From Variovorax brevis (GTDB taxonomy: Bacteria; Pseudomonadota; Gammaproteobacteria; Burkholderiales; Burkholderiaceae_C), in NCBI RefSeq assembly GCF_030317105.1, contig NZ_JASZYG010000005.1, positions 62,001 to 126,000 on the forward strand: a stretch of DNA of 64,000 bases, read 5' to 3'. The translations under genes and the position numbers were made by a program. The notes below the pieces were generated by a model. It saw only the letters and a list, made by a program, of their open reading frames with translations, ran no database searches and was not told the DNA's origin. Below are positions 24,748 to 33,968 of the stretch, piece by piece. Each line of letters opens with the position of its first letter. The stretch's first letter is position 1.

Positions 24748-25659
24748 ATGCTGATGCAACTCAAGGACCTGACGGACGAAGGCATCAAGGCCAAGCATGG
24801 CCTGGCGGGCGACGCCAAGCCGGAGCGACCCGACTGGACCATCGACCAAGGGTGGCACAACTACACCGCGGCCGAACACGCCGTGTGGAAGACGCTCTTC
24901 GAGCGCCAGTCCAGATTGCTGCCCGGCCGCGCCTGCGACGAGTTCGTCGAAGGCATGAAGAACCTGCCCATCGGCCCGGAGCAGATCCCCGACTTCGAGC
25001 AACTGAGCGAAGTGCTCATGAAGCGCACCGGCTGGCAGGTGGTGGCGGTGCCCGGCCTCGTGCCCGACGAAGTCTTCTTCGAGCATCTGGCGCATCGTCG
25101 CTTTCCGGCAGGGCACTTCATCCGCAAGCCGCACGAACTGGACTATCTCGAAGAGCCAGATGTGTTCCACGACGTGTTCGGCCACGTGCCGATGCTCATG
25201 AACCCGGCGATTGCCGACTACATCCAGGCTTATGGCGAAGGCGGCTTGCGCGCGCAGAAGCTGGGCGTGCTTGACAAGCTGGCGCGCGTGTACTGGTACA
25301 CCGTGGAGTTCGGCCTGTTGAAGCAGGCCGATGGCCTGCGCATCTATGGCGCGGGCATCGCGTCTTCATACACCGAGACGGTGTTCTCGCTGGAAGACGC
25401 GTCGCCCAACCGCATCGGCTTTGACCTTGAACGCGTCATGCGCACCAACTACCGCATCGACGACTTCCAGGAAAGCTATTTCGTGATCGAAAACCTCGAC
25501 CAGTTGCTCACGCTGGCACACATCGACTTTGCGCCGCTTTACGATCGCATCGCGGGCCAGCCGGACTATCAACCGGGTACGCTCCTGCCCTCCGACACGC
25601 TGCTGTCGCGCGGCACCGGTCAGTATCACAATGCCAAACGAATGGTGGTCAACGCATGA
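24748..25659 (+). CDS. phhA: Phenylalanine 4-monooxygenase
   Basis: A 303-residue bacterial aromatic amino acid hydroxylase. The iron ligands lie in the conserved core HELDYLEEPDVFHDVFGHVP and in a Glu about 40 residues later (YWYTVEFGL). It converts phenylalanine to tyrosine with tetrahydrobiopterin. It ends in an ATGA overlap with the downstream dehydrogenase, so they form an operon. Confidence 0.95.
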   Translation: MLMQLKDLTDEGIKAKHGLAGDAKPERPDWTIDQGWHNYTAAEHAVWKTLFERQSRLLPGRACDEFVEGMKNLPIGPEQIPDFEQLSEVLMKRTGWQVVAVPGLVPDEVFFEHLAHRRFPAGHFIRKPHELDYLEEPDVFHDVFGHVPMLMNPAIADYIQAYGEGGLRAQKLGVLDKLARVYWYTVEFGLLKQADGLRIYGAGIASSYTETVFSLEDASPNRIGFDLERVMRTNYRIDDFQESYFVIENLDQLLTLAHIDFAPLYDRIAGQPDYQPGTLLPSDTLLSRGTGQYHNAKRMVVNA

Positions 25660-26363
25660 ACACTCCCCAGGAACAGGTCGTCCTCATCACCGGCGCGGCC
25701 GGCAATCTCGGCCAGGCGGTCGCCAAGGCGTTCGAGGCGCAGGGCGCGCGCCTCGCGCTGCTTGACCTGCGTGCCGATGCGCTGGCCAAGGTTTTCGGCT
25801 CGCAGGACGCGCGCCGCATGCTCGTGCCGGCCAACCTCCTGAATGCCGACGAAGCGGATGCCGCGGCGCGCGCCGTTGTCGAGCACTTTGGCCGCATCGA
25901 CGTGCTCTGCAACCTGGCCGGCGGCTTTCGCATGGGCACGCCGGTGCATGACACCGAGGCTGCCACGTGGGACTTCATGTTCGGCCTGAACGTGCGCACG
26001 GTGCAGCACATGGCGCACGCCGTGGTGCCGCAAATGCTGGCGCAGGGCGGAGGCAAGGTCATCAACATCGGCGCCTTCTCGGCACAGCGGGGCGCGGCGA
26101 AGATGGGCGCCTACATCGCATCCAAGAGCGCGGTCATTCGCCTCACGGAAACGATGGCGGCCGAACTGCGCGACAAGAACATCAACGTCAACTGCGTGCT
26201 GCCGACCATCATCGACACGCCGGAGAACCGCGCCGACATGCCGGACGCCGATCCGGCCAAATGGGTGGCGCCGCAAGACCTTGCGAAGGTGATTGCCTTC
26301 CTGGCTTCGGACGCGGCACGCGCCGTTCACGGCGCAGCCTTGCCGGTGACCGGGCTGAGCTGA
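25656..26363 (+). CDS. Short-chain dehydrogenase/reductase
   Basis: A 235-residue SDR with a variant nucleotide-binding motif ITGAAGNLGQ near residue 9-18, CNLAGG for the NAG motif, and catalytic Tyr and Lys in MGAYIASKSAV. It is translationally coupled to phhA. A role in recycling the pterin cofactor (dihydropteridine reductase-like) is possible because of the operon, but the sequence alone shows only an SDR. Confidence 0.85.
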   Translation: MNTPQEQVVLITGAAGNLGQAVAKAFEAQGARLALLDLRADALAKVFGSQDARRMLVPANLLNADEADAAARAVVEHFGRIDVLCNLAGGFRMGTPVHDTEAATWDFMFGLNVRTVQHMAHAVVPQMLAQGGGKVINIGAFSAQRGAAKMGAYIASKSAVIRLTETMAAELRDKNINVNCVLPTIIDTPENRADMPDADPAKWVAPQDLAKVIAFLASDAARAVHGAALPVTGLS

Positions 26364-26442
26364 CATTCCGGACGCTGCGCCGGGTGGGATTCCGGCGTCC
26401 GTCCCGGTTATCGTGCGTGCTCACGAGTGGAGGCACAACAAC

Positions 26443-27825
26443 ATGACGACGACCGAACTTTTCCCATCGACGACCACGAACTGGTCGCCCGCCAGCTGGC
26501 GCCGCTTTCCGGCCGCGCAGATGCCGAACTACAGCGATCCGGCAGCGCTCGAAGAGGCGGGCCGACAGCTCGCCGCCTGGCCCCCGCTGATCTTCGGCCG
26601 CGAAGCCGCCACGTTGCGCGAGCGCTTGGCGCAGGTCTCGCGCGGCAAGGCCTTCCTGCTGCAGGGCGGTGATTGCGCCGAGAGCTTCGACGACCTGAGC
26701 GCGGGCACGGTGCGCGATTCGTTCCGCGTGATCCTGCAGATGGCGGTGCTGCTGACCTTTGCGGCCTCGGTTCCTGTCGTCAAGGTCGGCCGCATTGCGG
26801 GCCAGTACGCCAAGCCGCGTTCATCGGACGTTGAAACCGCGCAGGGCCAGACCCTGCCGTCGTATCGTGGCGACATCGTCAATGGTGCCGACTTCAACGC
26901 CAAGGCACGCAACCCCGATCCGCAGCGGCTGCTGCGTGCGTATTCGCATTCGGCCGCCACGCTCAACTTGCTGCGCGCAATGGCGCAGGGTGGCTTCGCC
27001 GACTTGCACGAGGTGCATCGCTGGACCTCGGACTTCGTGCGCAACAGCCCGCAGGGCGAGCGCTTCGAAGCGGTGGCGCAGCACATCACCGAAGCGCTGG
27101 ATTTCATGGAAGCCTGCGGCTTCGATGCGCGCAGCACGCCGCAATTGAAGGAGGTGGAGTTCTTCACCTCGCACGAGGCGCTGCACCTGCACTACGAAGA
27201 AGCGCTGGCGCGACGCGACGAGGCCAGCGGACGCTGGTACGGCGGCTCGGCCCACATGCTGTGGCTGGGCGAGCGCACGCGTTCGCTCGACGGCGCACAC
27301 GTCGAATTCCTGCGCGGCATCGACAACCCCATCGGCTGCAAGCTCGGGCCGAACGCGAAGCCCGACGACCTGCTGCGCCTGCTCGACGCGCTCAATCCCG
27401 ACGACGCCGAGGGCCGCATGGTGCTCATCACCCGCATGGGCGCCGATCTGCTGGCCGAGCGCCTGCCAGCGCTCATCGAGACCGTGCAGCGCGCGGGGCG
27501 CAGCGTGGTGTGGTGCTGCGATCCGATGCACGGCAACACGGTGACGACCTCGGGCGGCGTGAAAACGCGCGACTTCCCACGTATCCTGGCGGAAGTGCGC
27601 AGCTTCTTCGCGGTGCACTCGGCCGCGGGCAGCTATGCGGGTGGCGTGCATTTCGAGATGACGGGGCAGGACGTGACCGAGTGCACCGGTGGCGCGCAAG
27701 GGCTCACGGAAGCGGCCCTGCAGGACCGCTACCTGAGCGCCTGCGATCCGCGGCTCAACGGATCGCAGAGCCTGGAGCTGGCGTTTCTGGTCGCGGAAAT
27801 GCTGAAAGCGCGCCGGCGCGGCTGA
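26443..27825 (+). CDS. Class II 3-deoxy-7-phosphoheptulonate synthase (DAHP synthase)
   Basis: A 460-residue plant-type (class II) DAHP synthase, the first step of aromatic biosynthesis, joining PEP and erythrose 4-phosphate. Family segments visible are LLQGGDCAESFDD, VVKVGRIAGQYAKPRS, GGSAHMLWLGERTR and VVWCCDPMHGNTVT, which contain the metal and substrate ligands. GGAGG lies 9 nt before the ATG at 26443. It sits beside aromatic amino-acid catabolic genes. Confidence 0.95.
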   Translation: MTTTELFPSTTTNWSPASWRRFPAAQMPNYSDPAALEEAGRQLAAWPPLIFGREAATLRERLAQVSRGKAFLLQGGDCAESFDDLSAGTVRDSFRVILQMAVLLTFAASVPVVKVGRIAGQYAKPRSSDVETAQGQTLPSYRGDIVNGADFNAKARNPDPQRLLRAYSHSAATLNLLRAMAQGGFADLHEVHRWTSDFVRNSPQGERFEAVAQHITEALDFMEACGFDARSTPQLKEVEFFTSHEALHLHYEEALARRDEASGRWYGGSAHMLWLGERTRSLDGAHVEFLRGIDNPIGCKLGPNAKPDDLLRLLDALNPDDAEGRMVLITRMGADLLAERLPALIETVQRAGRSVVWCCDPMHGNTVTTSGGVKTRDFPRILAEVRSFFAVHSAAGSYAGGVHFEMTGQDVTECTGGAQGLTEAALQDRYLSACDPRLNGSQSLELAFLVAEMLKARRRG

Positions 27826-27847
27826 TGGATTGACGCCCGCGGGCCAT

Positions 27848-27873
27848 TGGGGCGAGTGAGCCTCTTCGCCCCA
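27848..27873. terminator. Hairpin between convergent DAHP synthase and glycosyltransferase genes
   Basis: TGGGGCGA (27848-27855) and TCGCCCCA (27866-27873) form a perfect 8-bp stem with a 10-nt loop in the 66-nt gap between two convergent genes. There is no clear U-run on either strand, so a bidirectional terminator is plausible but unproven. Confidence 0.4.
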
Positions 27874-27891
27874 CCAGGGCGAGTGAATCCG

Positions 27892-28665
27892 TCAGCCGCC
27901 GTTGGCCCAGGGCAGTTGGCCCCCGTAGCGCCTGAGCATTTCCTCGTTGCCCCGCAGGAAGAATTCCGGCTTCACCGAGTTGGGCGAGTTGCCCGCGAGG
28001 TAGTTGACCGAGTAGCGGTAGGTGCAGTCGAAGTCGGGCGCGATCTGTCTCAATGAAGCGGCAATGACCCGATCGACTTCCGGCTGGCCGGCCTCCCGGA
28101 ACTTTCGATACCAGAGCGGCGTGATCCTGACCGCCAGGAGCCTGGGCAGGAAGTAGCAATTGACGTCGACGAAGTAGTCTTCCGGATGGAGCACGCTCGG
28201 CCATTTGCCGAGGCTCTCGCAGTTGTCCTGGCAGATGAAGCGGTGTTCGGTGTCCACGATGTTGCGCAGTGCGAAGCACCAGTTGTTGCCGCGCCGCAAA
28301 GTGTCCAGGCACGCCTGTATGTGGCCTGGCTCCAGATAGTTGTCGTCGTCCAGGAACATCACGAACTCACCCTCGGCGATGAACGTGCACGCGCCGTAGA
28401 TGCGGTGGCCGCACCAGCGGTCCTTGCCGATGGAATAGGGGAGCTGGAGCAGGCTGACCTTGTGGCCCTGGACCGCATCGATGACGGCATTGGCGCTATC
28501 CCACCTTTCCGGACCGTCCGCCACGACCAGGTGCTGCACGTTGCCATAGGTCTGGTCCCTGACGGATTCCACGCATCGCCGCAGCAGGCGGTGTCCGCCG
28601 TGTGCGGTGATGACGGTGACCAGGGGACTGGCAGGGCCGGCTCGTGGGTCCATGGGATGCATCAA
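27892..28665 (-). CDS. Family 2 glycosyltransferase
   Basis: A 257-residue GT-A fold protein. The start VTVITAHGGHRLLRRCVESVRDQTY is typical of GT2 donors' binding domain, and the metal-binding DXD-like motif is MFLDDDNYL at about residue 105. Substrate is not predictable. It stands alone, convergent with the DAHP synthase gene. It may act on a surface polysaccharide. Confidence 0.8.
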   Translation of the reverse strand: MMHPMDPRAGPASPLVTVITAHGGHRLLRRCVESVRDQTYGNVQHLVVADGPERWDSANAVIDAVQGHKVSLLQLPYSIGKDRWCGHRIYGACTFIAEGEFVMFLDDDNYLEPGHIQACLDTLRRGNNWCFALRNIVDTEHRFICQDNCESLGKWPSVLHPEDYFVDVNCYFLPRLLAVRITPLWYRKFREAGQPEVDRVIAASLRQIAPDFDCTYRYSVNYLAGNSPNSVKPEFFLRGNEEMLRRYGGQLPWANGG

Positions 28666-28689
28666 GGAATCGATGCGCCTGGAGCAGTG

Positions 28690-29190
28690 CTACCGCGGCC
28701 GGGCCGGATACCCGCCATCAATCCACGCTTCGGCACTCGCCGACGTCAGCTTGTAATTCGGCGCCACACGCGCCTCGCCAAGCTGCGCGCCGAATTCGTC
28801 CTGCGCCGTGAGCGTGGCGTAGGGGTTGTCTTCGTCGGGCACGATCTGCAGCGCGACGCGAATGCGCCCGGAGCCTGCGCCGACGAACACATGCTTGTTG
28901 AGCTGCGCATGCAGTTGCTGCTCGTGGCGGCGCAGCACTTCGCTGGCGGTTTTCACCAGCGTGTGAAAGGCCGGCGCGTCCAGCGGCTTCGGGTTTTTCT
29001 TGTCACGGCCCATGGTCCAGGGGCCGACAAGGGCGGGTTCTGCTTCGCCGTGGCGCGTCATGGAGACGGCCCAGCCGTCGTCGTCTTCGTTCTTGATGAC
29101 GCGTGCGGTCCACAGTTCGTCGCGCCACAGGCGGGGCTCCTGGATCGCGAGGGTGTCGGTGTCTTCGGGGTCGGTTGAAAGGTCGTTCAT
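28690..29190 (-). CDS. Conserved hypothetical protein
   Basis: A 166-residue acidic soluble protein with LWRDELWTARVIKNEDDDGWAVSM near the N-terminus and a long helix (TLVKTASEVLRRHEQQLHAQ) in the middle. No family was recognised. The ATG at 29190 was preferred; a TTG 36 nt upstream overlaps the end of the adjacent transporter by 4 nt and is possible. It follows the transporter on the same strand. Confidence 0.7.
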   Translation of the reverse strand: MNDLSTDPEDTDTLAIQEPRLWRDELWTARVIKNEDDDGWAVSMTRHGEAEPALVGPWTMGRDKKNPKPLDAPAFHTLVKTASEVLRRHEQQLHAQLNKHVFVGAGSGRIRVALQIVPDEDNPYATLTAQDEFGAQLGEARVAPNYKLTSASAEAWIDGGYPARPR

Positions 29191-29222
29191 TGGGTCCGAG
29201 TCTTGCACAGCTTCGGGCGCGT

Positions 29223-30227
29223 TCAATCCACCGGCTCGATGTCATCCACATCGGGCTCCGATGTCACGGCCAGCCGCTGGTAGCGGTGCGCCAGCACCGC
29301 GCACACCATCAACTGGATCTGGTGAAAAAGCATGAGCGGCAGCACGATGGCGCCGACCGCCTGCGAGGCGAACAGCACCTTGGCCATCGGGATGCCGCTG
29401 GCCAGGCTCTTCTTGGAGCCGCAGAACACGATGGTGATCTCGTCCGCGCGGTCAAAGCCGAGCTTGCGCGCCAGAAGCGTCGTCGACACCAGCGCCAGCG
29501 CCAGCAGCACCACGCACACCACGACCAGCCCCAGCAGCGCCGCGGGCGGCACCTTGTGCCAGAGACCTTCGTGCACCGCCGCGCTGAAGGCGGTGAACAC
29601 CACCAGCAGGATGGAGCCGCGATCGACCATCGTCACCGCATGGCCTGCACGCTTGATCAGCGGAAAGATCCACGGCCGCAGCAAATGGCCGATGACAAAA
29701 GGCACCAGCAACTGCAGCAGGATGTGCACGATCGACGCCAGCGAGGCACCGCCGCTCGCGCCCTGCACCACGAACAGGGTCACCAGGATGGGCGTGACGA
29801 ACACGCCCACGATGGTCGACGCGGAGGCGCTGCAAACGGCCGCCGGAATGTTGCCGTGCGCCATCGAGGTGAAGGCAATGGCCGACTGCACCGTGGCCGG
29901 CAGCATGCAAAGAAAGAGCACGCCGGTGTAGACGTCCGGCGTGACCAGCGGCGACAGGAAGGGCATGAGCACGAACCCCAGCACCGGGAACAGCACGAAG
30001 GTGCAGGCGAACACCAGCAGGTGCAGCCGCCAGTGCGTGATGCCGTCGTAGATCGCTTCGCGCGAAAGCTTGGCGCCGTGCAGGAAGAAGAGCAGCGCAA
30101 TCGCGGCGCTCGTCAAGCCTTCGAAGAACCTGGCGAGCAGGCCGCTCACCGGGAACATGCTGGCCAGCAGCACGGTGACCAGGAGGGCGAGGGTGAAGTT
30201 GTCGGGAAGGTAGCGCCGGATGGTCAT
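29223..30227 (-). CDS. Bile acid:sodium symporter family (BASS) transporter, YfeH-like
   Basis: A 334-residue protein with about ten hydrophobic helices. Segments such as LPATVQSAIAFTSMAHGN and IVFCGSKKSLASGIPMAKVLF match the two crossed core helices of SBF-like proteins. It probably carries an organic anion with sodium or protons. It lies upstream of a small hypothetical gene on the same strand. Confidence 0.87.
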   Translation of the reverse strand: MTIRRYLPDNFTLALLVTVLLASMFPVSGLLARFFEGLTSAAIALLFFLHGAKLSREAIYDGITHWRLHLLVFACTFVLFPVLGFVLMPFLSPLVTPDVYTGVLFLCMLPATVQSAIAFTSMAHGNIPAAVCSASASTIVGVFVTPILVTLFVVQGASGGASLASIVHILLQLLVPFVIGHLLRPWIFPLIKRAGHAVTMVDRGSILLVVFTAFSAAVHEGLWHKVPPAALLGLVVVCVVLLALALVSTTLLARKLGFDRADEITIVFCGSKKSLASGIPMAKVLFASQAVGAIVLPLMLFHQIQLMVCAVLAHRYQRLAVTSEPDVDDIEPVD

Positions 30228-30281
30228 GCCGGATTTTCGCCTGAATCCAGGGAAAACCCGAAAATGACGGACTTCGTGGCT

Positions 30282-31739
30282 TCAGGCCCTTTGCGTCGCC
30301 GGCGCGTGGTAGGGGCGCACCATGGCCATCACGTAGTACACGGAGCCGCCGATCAGCACGCCGAAAAACCAGCCATAGGTGCCCCACCACGAGGGCAGCA
30401 GCGTGGTGAAGTTCGGCAGCAAGGTCGAGAACACCGCGCCGATGCCCGCCGCCACCAGCGCATTGACGTTCCAGCCGCCTTCATAGCGGTAGCGCCCGTT
30501 TTCCTGGTAGAGCGCGGGCACGTCGATGTTGCCCTTGGCCACGAGGTAGTAGTCCACCAGGATGATGCCCAGCAACGGCCCCATGGTGGAGCCGATGGCG
30601 TTCACGAAGTGCGCCGCGCCGCCTTCCCACGGTGCAATTGGGTAGAGCAGCAACGCAATGGCCGCCGCGATGTAGCCGCCCTTCTTGAAGCTGATCTTCG
30701 CGGGGAAGGTGTTGGAGATGTCGAAGGCCGCCGAGACAAAGTTGGCCACCACGTTGATGCCCAGCGTCGCCACCGCGAAGGTGATGGCGGCCAGCAGCGC
30801 CAGCACCCAGCTGTCGAACTTGGCCGAGATCTGCTCGGGATGCAGCAGCACTTCGCCATAGACCTTGTAGGCCGCAATGGTGGTCACGCCCGCCACCAGC
30901 GAGAAGGCGATCAGGTTCACCGGCAGGCCCCACAGGTTGCCCTTCTTCACCGCATCCTTGTTCTTCGCGTAGCGAGAGAAGTCGCAGAAGTTGAGGTAGA
31001 GGGCCGCGAAGTAGGTGATCCACGTCGCGCCCACGGCCATGAGCGCCCAGAAGGAACCGGGCTCGCCGCTCACGCCGGCGTCCTTGGTCTTTTCGAGCAG
31101 CACTTCCTTCGGGATGCCGTGGCCGACAGTGAGGCCCCCCGCCTGCACGACCAGCACGATGGCCAGCACCAGCATCGCGATCCACACCGCAGGGCCGGCC
31201 CAGTCCTGGAACTTGCGCACCGTCTCCATGCCCTTCTGGATGATGAGCAACTGCAGCGCCCAGATGATCACGTAGCAGATCACCTCCAGCGTGGAATGGC
31301 CCAGCATGTGCGAGGTCTGGTGGAACTGCAGCATGCCCTCGTTGCGGATCAGCAGGGCCACCACCGCGCCCGATGCAGCCGCCGTTTGCGCGCCGTACCA
31401 GAAGCACGCCACCACGGCACGCACCAGCGCCGCCAGGTTGGCGCCCCACACGCCGAAGGACGCACGGGCCAGCACCGGGTAGGGCACACCGGTTTTCTCG
31501 CCCGCGTAGCCGATGAGGTTCATCAGCAGGAAGATCACCAGCGAACTGAGCCCGATGGCGATCAGGAAGTTGACGAAGGTTCCGCACAAGAGGAACAGGC
31601 TGGCCGCGAGGTAGTAGCCCCAGAGGCTGTGCACGTCCGAAGTCCAGACGTTGAAGATGCTGAAGGCGCCCCACTGCCGGTTGGTGGCGGGCGCCAGGTC
31701 TTCGTTGTAGAGGCCGGGGGTCGGATTGCGGATTTCCAT
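30282..31739 (-). CDS. NCS1-family nucleobase:cation symporter
   Basis: A 485-residue transporter with about twelve helices. NCS1 hallmarks are NVWTSDVHSLWGYY in helix 1, FGVWGANLAALVRAVVACFWYG in helices 2-3 and YLNFCDFSRYAKN in the central part. Substrates in this family include cytosine, uracil, hydantoins and allantoin; the residue pattern does not let me choose. The ATG at 31739 has AAGGAG upstream. No linked pyrimidine or hydantoin enzyme is present. Confidence 0.9.
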   Translation of the reverse strand: MEIRNPTPGLYNEDLAPATNRQWGAFSIFNVWTSDVHSLWGYYLAASLFLLCGTFVNFLIAIGLSSLVIFLLMNLIGYAGEKTGVPYPVLARASFGVWGANLAALVRAVVACFWYGAQTAAASGAVVALLIRNEGMLQFHQTSHMLGHSTLEVICYVIIWALQLLIIQKGMETVRKFQDWAGPAVWIAMLVLAIVLVVQAGGLTVGHGIPKEVLLEKTKDAGVSGEPGSFWALMAVGATWITYFAALYLNFCDFSRYAKNKDAVKKGNLWGLPVNLIAFSLVAGVTTIAAYKVYGEVLLHPEQISAKFDSWVLALLAAITFAVATLGINVVANFVSAAFDISNTFPAKISFKKGGYIAAAIALLLYPIAPWEGGAAHFVNAIGSTMGPLLGIILVDYYLVAKGNIDVPALYQENGRYRYEGGWNVNALVAAGIGAVFSTLLPNFTTLLPSWWGTYGWFFGVLIGGSVYYVMAMVRPYHAPATQRA

Positions 31740-31848
31740 CGTCTTCTCCTTATCTTTCGATGGGTTCAAACGTCGGCAAAGGCTCACCAGGCGCCGAGCG
31801 TACAGCGCCTGCGGGCTTTTGTGTCAATCCGTGAGGCGGGTAAAAGAT

Positions 31849-32697
31849 TCAGGCGAACGCTCGTACGTAGTTGATGGGCGCATGGTCGGAGAGCATGCGC
31901 ACGGGCAGGCCATCGAAGTCCCGGTGCGCGATCAGCCGCCACACATGGTCGGCCTGGCCGCTGATCTTGTCCTGGAGCATGAAGCGCGACTCGGGCACTT
32001 CATGCAGCTTGCCGTCCTTGTCGATGTAGAGCAGCGTGCCCACATGCCGGTACGAGGTAAAGCCCGGCGGCAGTGTCGGCACCACGTCGCAGCAATTGAC
32101 GATGCGGGTCACCACCTGCGAGGGCAGCGAGCGGATGAAATCGACGTCGCCCACGCGCGGCGAACCCATGGTGATGACGGCATGCGGCGCCACCAGCCCA
32201 GCGAACATCGTCGCCAGCGCCGCGCCCAGGCTGTGGCCGCACAGCAGCAGGCGCTTGCGTCCGGAAGCCGCACCCTCCAGCCATTGGGTGACGTGGGGCC
32301 GCAGCGCGTCGGAGGCTTGCTTGAAACCCGAATGCACGCGGCCCACCCCCGCAGGCGAAGGCAGGAAGTTGAGGTCGGTGATGACTTCGCTCGGGTTGTC
32401 CGGTTGCGAGCCCCTAAAGGACACCATCGCGAGCCCGTCGCTCTTGCGCAGCGTGCAATAGCAATAAGCGCCGCTCTCCTCGTCGACGTGGAAGGCGGGC
32501 CGCTCGAAGCCCACCAGGGCCAGCGATTGCGCCAGCCGTTGCGCTTCCTCGTCATCGCTGTCGGCGCGGATGTAGGCCAGCCGCGCGCCTTCGACTGCCA
32601 GCAGGCGCAGGTCCGGCTTCTGCCCGGCCGTGAATACGGTCGGCTGCCGCTCGGGGTGCATGAGCGCCTCGCGGGACACGTCGTATTCGATCGGCAT
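31849..32697 (-). CDS. Class 3 (fungal-type) lipase-like hydrolase
   Basis: A 282-residue alpha/beta hydrolase of the lipase_3 family. The nucleophile motif GHSLG is at residues 154-158 (Ser156), with the preceding MVSFRGSQ strand and a downstream ITMGSPRVGD that typically contains the acid region; HVWRL may hold the catalytic His. No signal peptide is visible, so the enzyme is probably cytoplasmic. Its natural ester substrate is unknown. Confidence 0.85.
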   Translation of the reverse strand: MPIEYDVSREALMHPERQPTVFTAGQKPDLRLLAVEGARLAYIRADSDDEEAQRLAQSLALVGFERPAFHVDEESGAYCYCTLRKSDGLAMVSFRGSQPDNPSEVITDLNFLPSPAGVGRVHSGFKQASDALRPHVTQWLEGAASGRKRLLLCGHSLGAALATMFAGLVAPHAVITMGSPRVGDVDFIRSLPSQVVTRIVNCCDVVPTLPPGFTSYRHVGTLLYIDKDGKLHEVPESRFMLQDKISGQADHVWRLIAHRDFDGLPVRMLSDHAPINYVRAFA

Positions 32698-32786
32698 GGG
32701 CGCAGACCTCCCGTGGTTTTCTTGCATTCTGGTCTCGCCGACGCACGTGCGGCAAGCGTGACTTTAGCCCTTCGCCAGCACGAGAT

Positions 32787-32800
32787 TAGGGTTTACCCTA
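32787..32800. promoter_or_regulatory. TAGGG-TTTA-CCCTA palindrome upstream of a 30-residue ORF
   Basis: A perfect 5-bp inverted repeat with a 4-nt centre. It is followed at once by a TATAGT (32799-32804) that can act as a -10 for the small gene at 32833; no good -35 is visible. The repeat may be a regulator site at the promoter. Confidence 0.45.
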
Positions 32801-32832
32801 TAGTCCTTCCACGAGTTAACAAAGGACTAACT

Positions 32833-32925
32833 ATGTTTACCGCTCTTTTTTCCCTTCTGGCCATTGGTTTTGTCGTTGCGAACGGCGTGGTGGTCTGCAA
32901 CAAGATCGACGAGCTCCAGGCCTGA
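32833..32925 (+). CDS. 30-residue single-helix membrane peptide
   Basis: The peptide starts MFTALFSLLAIGFVVANGV and ends in the short polar tail NKIDELQA. It has a single transmembrane helix. AAGGA is 6-7 nt upstream of the ATG, and a -10-like TATAGT is 28 nt further up. It is isolated between a divergent lipase gene and a convergent LysR gene. No family is recognised, but promoter, ribosome site and composition support a real small gene. Confidence 0.6.
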   Translation: MFTALFSLLAIGFVVANGVVVCNKIDELQA

Positions 32926-32936
32926 TCCCGGCCCCC

Positions 32937-33872
32937 TCAGCTTGCGGGCGATGAGCGCAGCGCTGGCTGGCCATCGCCCTTGAGTGGCGCTCCCTTGAGT
33001 AGTTGTTCGAGCATGCGCTGCGCGTTCAGCGGCAGCGCGTTGGCGTCGCGCACGCAGGCCAGCAGATGGCGGGCTGCCCATTGGTCCACCAGCGCGACGG
33101 CGCCGATCTTCATCGACAGGGCGCAGCGTTCAGCCGCGGCCTTGGGAACGATGCCGATGCCAATGCCTTGCTCGACCATGCGGCACAGCGCCTCGAAGCT
33201 GCGCACCCGCACGCGGTAGCGCAGGCGCTTGCCCAAGCGCCGCGCGTGCTGGGCCACGTGCTCCTGCAACGGATTGCCGGCCGCCAGGCCCACGAACTCG
33301 AAGTCGACCAGTTCCGCCAGCGTGAGGCGGCGACGTCGCGCCAGCGCATGGCCGCGCGGCACCGCGACCATCAGGTCGTCACGCCTGAACACGAAGTGCT
33401 GCAGGCCCTCCACATCGACGGCGTCGGACACGATGCCGATGTCGCATTGGCCCGCGCGCACCGCATCGACGATGTCGATGCTGGACTGCTCTTCCAGGTC
33501 GACCGACACGCGCGGGTGGGCGGCGAGGAACTCGCTCAGCGCCGCCGGCACGTGCTCGGTCATCGCGGAGGTGTTGCACAGCAGGCGCACATGGCCTTGC
33601 AGGCCCGCGCCGTAGTCGCCGAGTTCGGCGCGCATGCGCTCCAGTTGCTGCAGCACCAGCACGGCGTGGTGCGCCAGCGTGCGGCCGGCCTCGGTGGGGC
33701 GAACGCCCTGCTTGGCGCGCAGCAGCAGCGGGGTGCCGAGTTCGTCTTCCATCGCGATCACGCGCTGGCTGGCCGACGCCAGCGTCATGTGCGTTTGCGC
33801 CGCGCCGCCGGTGATGGTGCCGGCCTCGACGATGTTCGCGAACAGCCGCAGGTCGGTCAGGTCGAATCGCAT
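32937..33872 (-). CDS. LysR-family transcriptional regulator
   Basis: A 311-residue regulator. The N-terminal winged HTH (DLRLFANIVEAGTITGGAAQ ... SASQRVIAMEDELGTPLLLR) is followed by a substrate-binding domain containing LVDFEFVGLAAGNPLQEHV. It is divergent from a TauE/SafE permease gene with 96 nt between, so it may control that exporter, as LysR regulators often act on the adjacent divergent gene. Confidence 0.9.
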   Translation of the reverse strand: MRFDLTDLRLFANIVEAGTITGGAAQTHMTLASASQRVIAMEDELGTPLLLRAKQGVRPTEAGRTLAHHAVLVLQQLERMRAELGDYGAGLQGHVRLLCNTSAMTEHVPAALSEFLAAHPRVSVDLEEQSSIDIVDAVRAGQCDIGIVSDAVDVEGLQHFVFRRDDLMVAVPRGHALARRRRLTLAELVDFEFVGLAAGNPLQEHVAQHARRLGKRLRYRVRVRSFEALCRMVEQGIGIGIVPKAAAERCALSMKIGAVALVDQWAARHLLACVRDANALPLNAQRMLEQLLKGAPLKGDGQPALRSSPAS

Positions 33873-33968
33873 GCCGCGCAAGGTAGCACAGCATCCTCAG
33901 GCACTGCCTGAGGCTGGGTGTGCGAGATCCGCATTTTTGCCGCGAGCGTTCGGCGGCAGACTCGCGGC

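Noticed and set aside
29103..31874. A 923-codon plus-strand frame across the BASS and NCS1 transporter genes
   Set aside because: Spans two recognised genes and their gap, with His/Arg/Gln-rich content and no domain.
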